A stretch of 64,000 bases of DNA from assembly GCA_964235485.1 (NCBI GenBank), contig CAXSAZ010000002.1:1-64000 (forward strand). The letters run 5' to 3'. Below, piece after piece: positions 60,568 to 64,000 of this stretch. Both the position numbers and the translations under genes were made by a program. How positions within the stretch are numbered: position 1 is the stretch's first letter; each line of letters begins with the position of its first letter. Below the pieces are notes generated by a model. That model searched no databases. It saw only the letters and a list, made by a program, of their open reading frames with translations, and had not been told where the DNA came from. This DNA comes from CAHJXG01 sp964235485. Its GTDB lineage: Bacteria; Pseudomonadota; Alphaproteobacteria; Acetobacterales; Acetobacteraceae.

Positions 60568-61075
60568 TGGCCTCGACCTCCCGGCGCTGATGGCAGGCCT
60601 GGCCGCGGTGCCAGAGCGCCGCGCCACGTTCCAGGAAACCCGGCGCTTCGCGGCGCTCGATCAGCCGCTGCTCAGCACCGGTCGCCTGCTGTATCGCCGC
60701 CCCGGCTACTTTTCCAAGACGACCGATTGGCCGCAGCCCGAAACCCTGGTGGTCGATGGCGCCCGGCTGGTGCTGACCGCGGGGAACGAGGCGCCGCGGG
60801 TGCTGGACCTCGGCGCCGTGCCGGAGCTGCGCACGCTGGTGGACGCGATCCGCGGCCCGCTGGCGGGGGACTTGGCCGCGCTGCGCCGGGCGTTCAGCGT
60901 GACGGCGGCCGGGGCCGTGGACGGCTGGACGCTCGGCCTCGTGCCGCTCGACCCGCGCGCTGCCCGCCTGCTTCGGCAAGCCGAGGTGTCGGGGCGGGGA
61001 CCAGAGGTGCTGGCGGTGCGGCTGGTGCAGGCGAACGGCGACGAGCAGCGGATGGCCATCCGGCCGCTGCCCTGA
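60479..61075 (+). CDS. LolA-like outer-membrane lipoprotein carrier family protein
   Basis: Encodes 198 residues from ATG 60479. Signal peptide about 1-27, then a LolA-type start (RRATFQETRRFAALDQPLLSTGRLLYRRPGYF) of an unclosed barrel that carries lipids across the periplasm. Homologues in aryl polyene loci lie just before the MMPL exporter, as here. The stop overlaps the next start (TGATG). Confidence 0.83.
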   Translation: MDPRLLPRRSLPGLLALLAPCGAWGADAADGLDLPALMAGLAAVPERRATFQETRRFAALDQPLLSTGRLLYRRPGYFSKTTDWPQPETLVVDGARLVLTAGNEAPRVLDLGAVPELRTLVDAIRGPLAGDLAALRRAFSVTAAGAVDGWTLGLVPLDPRAARLLRQAEVSGRGPEVLAVRLVQANGDEQRMAIRPLP

Positions 61076-63390
61076 TGCGCCGCGCCGTCCCGGTGCTGGG
61101 CGCGCTGCTGGCGGCCGGGCTGCTGCTCGCGGCGGCGCTGAGCGCCATCACCGTCCGCACCGACATGGCGGACTTCTTGCCGCAGGACGGGACGGAGGCC
61201 GCGCGGCTGGTCATGCAGGAAGCGCGGGCCGGCACCGCCACCGGCCTGATCCTGCTGGGGATCGAGGACGCGCCCACCGCCGAGCTTTCCCGCATCAGCA
61301 CCGCCCTGGCGGCGGGCCTGCGCGAGTCCGGGCTGTTCAGCGTCGTGGCCGGTGGCCAGGCGGCGCTTGCGGACACGGAGGGGACCGACCTGTTCGCCCG
61401 GCGCTACCTGCTGGCGCCGGCGGACTTCGACACGCCCTCCCTGCGCCGCGGGTTGGAGGACTTGCTGCGCCAGCTTCGCTCGTCCACCGCGCCGCTCGCC
61501 GCCCAGTTCGGCCTGGCCGATCCGCCGGGCGCGTTCGGGGCGCTGCTGCGGAGCTGGATCGGCAGCAGCCAGGTTCGCACGGTGGACGGCGCGTGGTTCG
61601 CGCCGTCAACCGTTCCTGGCCGCGACCGGGCGTTGCTGCTGGCCCGCACCCGGGCCGGCGGCATGGATGTGCCGGCGCAGGAAACCGCGACCGCCGCTAT
61701 CGAAGCCGCGTTTCGCGCCGCAAACCCCGGCCCGGCCCAACTGCTGATCGCCGGACCCGCGGTGTTCGCGCGGGACGCGGCCCGGGCGATCAAGGGCGAC
61801 GTGCACCGCATCGCCACCGTGTCCACGGCGCTGGTCATCCTGCTGCTGTGGTGGCGGTTCCGCTCGCCGCTGGTGATCGCGGCCATTGCGGCACCCGTGG
61901 TGCTCAGCGTCGCCGTCGCGGCCGTCGCGGTGCAGGCCGCTTACGGCGCGGTGCATGGCGTGGCGTTGGGGTTCGGCGCGACCATGCTGGGCGTGTCGGT
62001 GGATTACCCCGTCCTGATGATCGGCCACCGCAAGCGCGGCGAGCCGGCCGCCGCGACCCGCGCCCGGATCGGCCCGGCCTTCGTCCTGGCGGTGGTGACG
62101 GCGGTGCTGGGCCTTTCGGCCATGGTGCTTTCGGGGTTTCCGGGCCTGGCGCAGCTTGGGGTGTTCGCCACAGTCGGGCTGGCGACGGCCGCGGCTGCCA
62201 CCTGGTGGCTGCTGCCCCGGTTGATCGTTGCCGCCAACCTGGCGCCCGTCGCCGCCGGCAACCCGGCCTGGCTCGGCCGAGTCGAGCGGCTGCGGCGGGG
62301 GCGGCTGCTCGGCCTCCTTCCCGTGCTCGCCGCGGCCGGCTGGCTGCTCGCCGTGGGCGGCCCGGCGTGGGAGGGCGACCTTGCCAACCTCAGCCCGGTG
62401 CCGGCGGCGTCCCGCGCGCTCGACGCGGAGCTGCGCGCGGCGCTCGGCGCCCCCGATGTCGGGCAGCTCCTGATCCTGCGCGGCCGGGACCCGGAAACGG
62501 TGCTGACGGCCCAGGAAGCGTTGGCGCCGCTGCTCGGCCAGTTGCGGAGCGAAGGCGTGATCGGCGGTGCCGAGTACGCCGCCCGCCTGCTTCCCAGCGC
62601 CGCCCTACAGGCCGCCCGCATCGCCGCCTTGCCGGACCCCGGCACCCTGGCGGCGCGGCTCGATCAAGCGCGCGACGGCCTGCCGTTCCGGCCCGGCGCG
62701 TTCCAACCTTTCCTCGATGCGGTCGCCGCGTCGCGCGGCATGGCCCCACTGCGGCCCGAAGACCTGGCCGGCAGTCCCCTCGCCACCCGGCTTGACCCGC
62801 TGCTGTATCCGCGGGACGGCACTTGGCAGGGGCCGGTCGTCCTGCAGGGCGTGCGCGACCCCGCGCGCCTCGCCGCAAGCCTTGGGGGACAAAACGCCGT
62901 TTACGTCGATATGCGGACGGAGCTGGGCGGCATCCTGTCCGGCTACACGGCGCAAGCCTGGCGCTGGCTGGGCTGGAGCGGGCTGGCGGTGCTGGCCGTG
63001 CTCGCGCTGGGCTTGCGCGATCCCGTGCGGGTGCTGCGGGTGCTGGGCGCGGTCGGGGCGGCGCTGCTGGTGACGGTGGCCGGGCTGACCGCCGCGGGGG
63101 TGCGGCTGTCGCTCATCCATTTGGTGGCGCTGCAGCTTGTGGCCGGAGTCGGCCTGGACTACGCGCTGTTCTTCGCCCGCCGTCCGCTCGATGCGGAGGA
63201 ACGCGCCCGGACGCTGCGCACCTTGGTGACGTGCAACGGCATGACCCTGTTGACGTTCGGCCTGCTGGCGGCTTGCCAGACACCGCTTCTGCGCGACATT
63301 GGGGTGACGGTCGCCACCGGCGCGCTGCTGGCGATGGCGTTCTCCTTTCTGTTCGCGGGCCAGTCGCCCACTGAGGGCCTTTCACGATGA
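61075..63390 (+). CDS. MMPL-family exporter of the aryl polyene type
   Basis: Encodes 771 residues from ATG 61075. Two repeats of membrane domains, each preceded by a periplasmic domain: TM1 at 1-22, the first block around 245-410, a second block around 430 and 640-770. Family motif GVSVDYPVLMIGH in the first block and GVGLDYALFFARR in the second carry the proton-relay Asp. It probably moves the lipid to the periplasm. Overlaps the ketosynthase start (ATGA). Confidence 0.88.
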   Translation: MRRAVPVLGALLAAGLLLAAALSAITVRTDMADFLPQDGTEAARLVMQEARAGTATGLILLGIEDAPTAELSRISTALAAGLRESGLFSVVAGGQAALADTEGTDLFARRYLLAPADFDTPSLRRGLEDLLRQLRSSTAPLAAQFGLADPPGAFGALLRSWIGSSQVRTVDGAWFAPSTVPGRDRALLLARTRAGGMDVPAQETATAAIEAAFRAANPGPAQLLIAGPAVFARDAARAIKGDVHRIATVSTALVILLLWWRFRSPLVIAAIAAPVVLSVAVAAVAVQAAYGAVHGVALGFGATMLGVSVDYPVLMIGHRKRGEPAAATRARIGPAFVLAVVTAVLGLSAMVLSGFPGLAQLGVFATVGLATAAAATWWLLPRLIVAANLAPVAAGNPAWLGRVERLRRGRLLGLLPVLAAAGWLLAVGGPAWEGDLANLSPVPAASRALDAELRAALGAPDVGQLLILRGRDPETVLTAQEALAPLLGQLRSEGVIGGAEYAARLLPSAALQAARIAALPDPGTLAARLDQARDGLPFRPGAFQPFLDAVAASRGMAPLRPEDLAGSPLATRLDPLLYPRDGTWQGPVVLQGVRDPARLAASLGGQNAVYVDMRTELGGILSGYTAQAWRWLGWSGLAVLAVLALGLRDPVRVLRVLGAVGAALLVTVAGLTAAGVRLSLIHLVALQLVAGVGLDYALFFARRPLDAEERARTLRTLVTCNGMTLLTFGLLAACQTPLLRDIGVTVATGALLAMAFSFLFAGQSPTEGLSR

Positions 63391-64000
63391 CCGAGCCGCT
63401 TGTCCTGACCGCCTGCACCGTCGTGAGTGCCGCCGGGCGGGGCGCCCTCGCGCATCGTGACGCCCTGCTCAGCCGGACGAGCGGCCTCCAGCCCAACGAC
63501 TTCGATCCGGGCCTCGGCGGCTGGATCGGCCGCGTGGGGGGGACCGAGGCGCACGCGCTGCCGCCCGCGATGGCCGGCTTCGATTGCCGCAACAACCGCC
63601 TGGCCGACATGGCGCTGCGCACCGACGGGTTCGCCGAGGCCGTCGCGGAAGCCCGGGACGAGTACGGCGCAGACCGCATCGCCGTGGTGCTCGGCACCAG
63701 CACCAGCGGCGTTTCCGCGGCCGAGGACGCCTACCGCCGCCGCGGCGGCGACGGCCCCTTGCCCGCCGGGTTCAACTACGACCATACGCAGGACCTATTC
63801 TCGCTCGGCAGCTACGTCCGCGCCGTGCTCGGGCTGCGCGGCCCGGCCTTCGTGGTGTCCACCGCCTGCGCGTCCAGCGCGCGCTGCTTCATGGACGCGG
63901 AGCAGCTCATCCGTACGGGGGTGTGCGATGCGGCCGTGGTGGGTGGCGCGGACAGCCTGTGCCGCATGACGCTGCACGGCTTCGCGGCGCTGGAGCTGCT
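63387..64000 (+). CDS. Beta-ketoacyl-ACP synthase, N-terminal part
   Basis: Partial gene running off the right edge, about 204 residues visible, starting at ATG 63387. The thiolase-fold nucleophile is in VVSTACASSARCF, and GTSTSGVSAAEDAY and VGGADSLCRMTLHGF are typical for FabB/FabF-like enzymes in aryl polyene clusters. It would extend the polyene chain by condensation with malonyl-ACP. The remaining His-His catalytic pair is outside the window. Confidence 0.9.
   Translation, partial: MTEPLVLTACTVVSAAGRGALAHRDALLSRTSGLQPNDFDPGLGGWIGRVGGTEAHALPPAMAGFDCRNNRLADMALRTDGFAEAVAEARDEYGADRIAVVLGTSTSGVSAAEDAYRRRGGDGPLPAGFNYDHTQDLFSLGSYVRAVLGLRGPAFVVSTACASSARCFMDAEQLIRTGVCDAAVVGGADSLCRMTLHGFAALEL

Noticed and set aside
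1..64000. CRISPR arrays, rRNA, tRNA or insertion sequence genes
   Set aside because: No regularly spaced repeats, no cloverleaf or rRNA sequence noticed, and no transposase or integrase motif in any plausible frame.

Overview
The window is GC-rich DNA with tightly packed, often overlapping genes, frequent GTG starts, an aerobic-type cobalamin pathway, a LivM-LivG fusion transporter and an aryl-polyene-like lipid cluster. This fits an alphaproteobacterium, most likely a member of the Rhodospirillales/Acetobacteraceae. That placement is an inference from gene content; no rRNA or tRNA gene was seen. Two short AT-rich islets (about 262-1392 and 49803-50487) stand out as probably foreign DNA.

Layout. 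1-2371: 3' end of an oligopeptide ABC ATPase, an AT-rich islet with a membrane protein, a hicB antitoxin fragment, and an AbrB/PIN toxin-antitoxin pair whose toxin start is damaged or unusual. 2376-7312: a branched-chain amino-acid type (Liv) ABC transporter operon. 7424-17455: catabolic and accessory enzymes (secreted esterase-like lipoprotein, IlvD/EDD dehydratase, UxaA/GarD-type dehydratase, HpaI-type aldolase, M20 amidohydrolase, GlcD-type oxidase, hexapeptide acyltransferase, two small DUF proteins). 17775-24487: an RND efflux adaptor and pump, then a molybdenum hydroxylase large subunit. 24534-26331: a 3-hydroxyisobutyryl-CoA hydrolase-like enzyme and two small envelope proteins.

26417-45717 is a large cobalamin locus. 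A sigma70-like promoter and a cobalamin riboswitch (39879-40114, minus strand) lead into DUF1636-cobW-cobN-cobG-cobH-cobI-cobJ, then cobL-cobE-cobM and cobB. Two plus-strand genes, cobK and cbiD, sit inside this minus-strand run and overlap their neighbours. A second group (cobP/cobU, cobO, cobQ, cobD, cobC) follows after a GNAT and an unknown gene. Together they cover most steps from precorrin-2 to adenosylcobinamide-GDP. CobG marks the oxygen-dependent route, while CbiD stands where CobF would be expected. CobA (54894-55973) makes the precorrin-2 precursor.

45750-55973: clpP, serA, an ABC exporter, the second AT-rich islet (lipoprotein) that appears to have cut a chorismate mutase gene, a Rieske oxygenase, a cytochrome P450, a LOV photoreceptor-like protein, a TrpD/YbiB-fold protein and cobA. 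56254-57528 is an unknown lipoprotein. 57628-64000 is an operon of acyl carrier protein, AMP-ligase, hotdog dehydratase, LpxL-like acyltransferase, LolA-like protein, MMPL exporter and ketosynthase. This is the signature of an aryl polyene-type or related lipid biosynthetic cluster, and it runs off the right edge.
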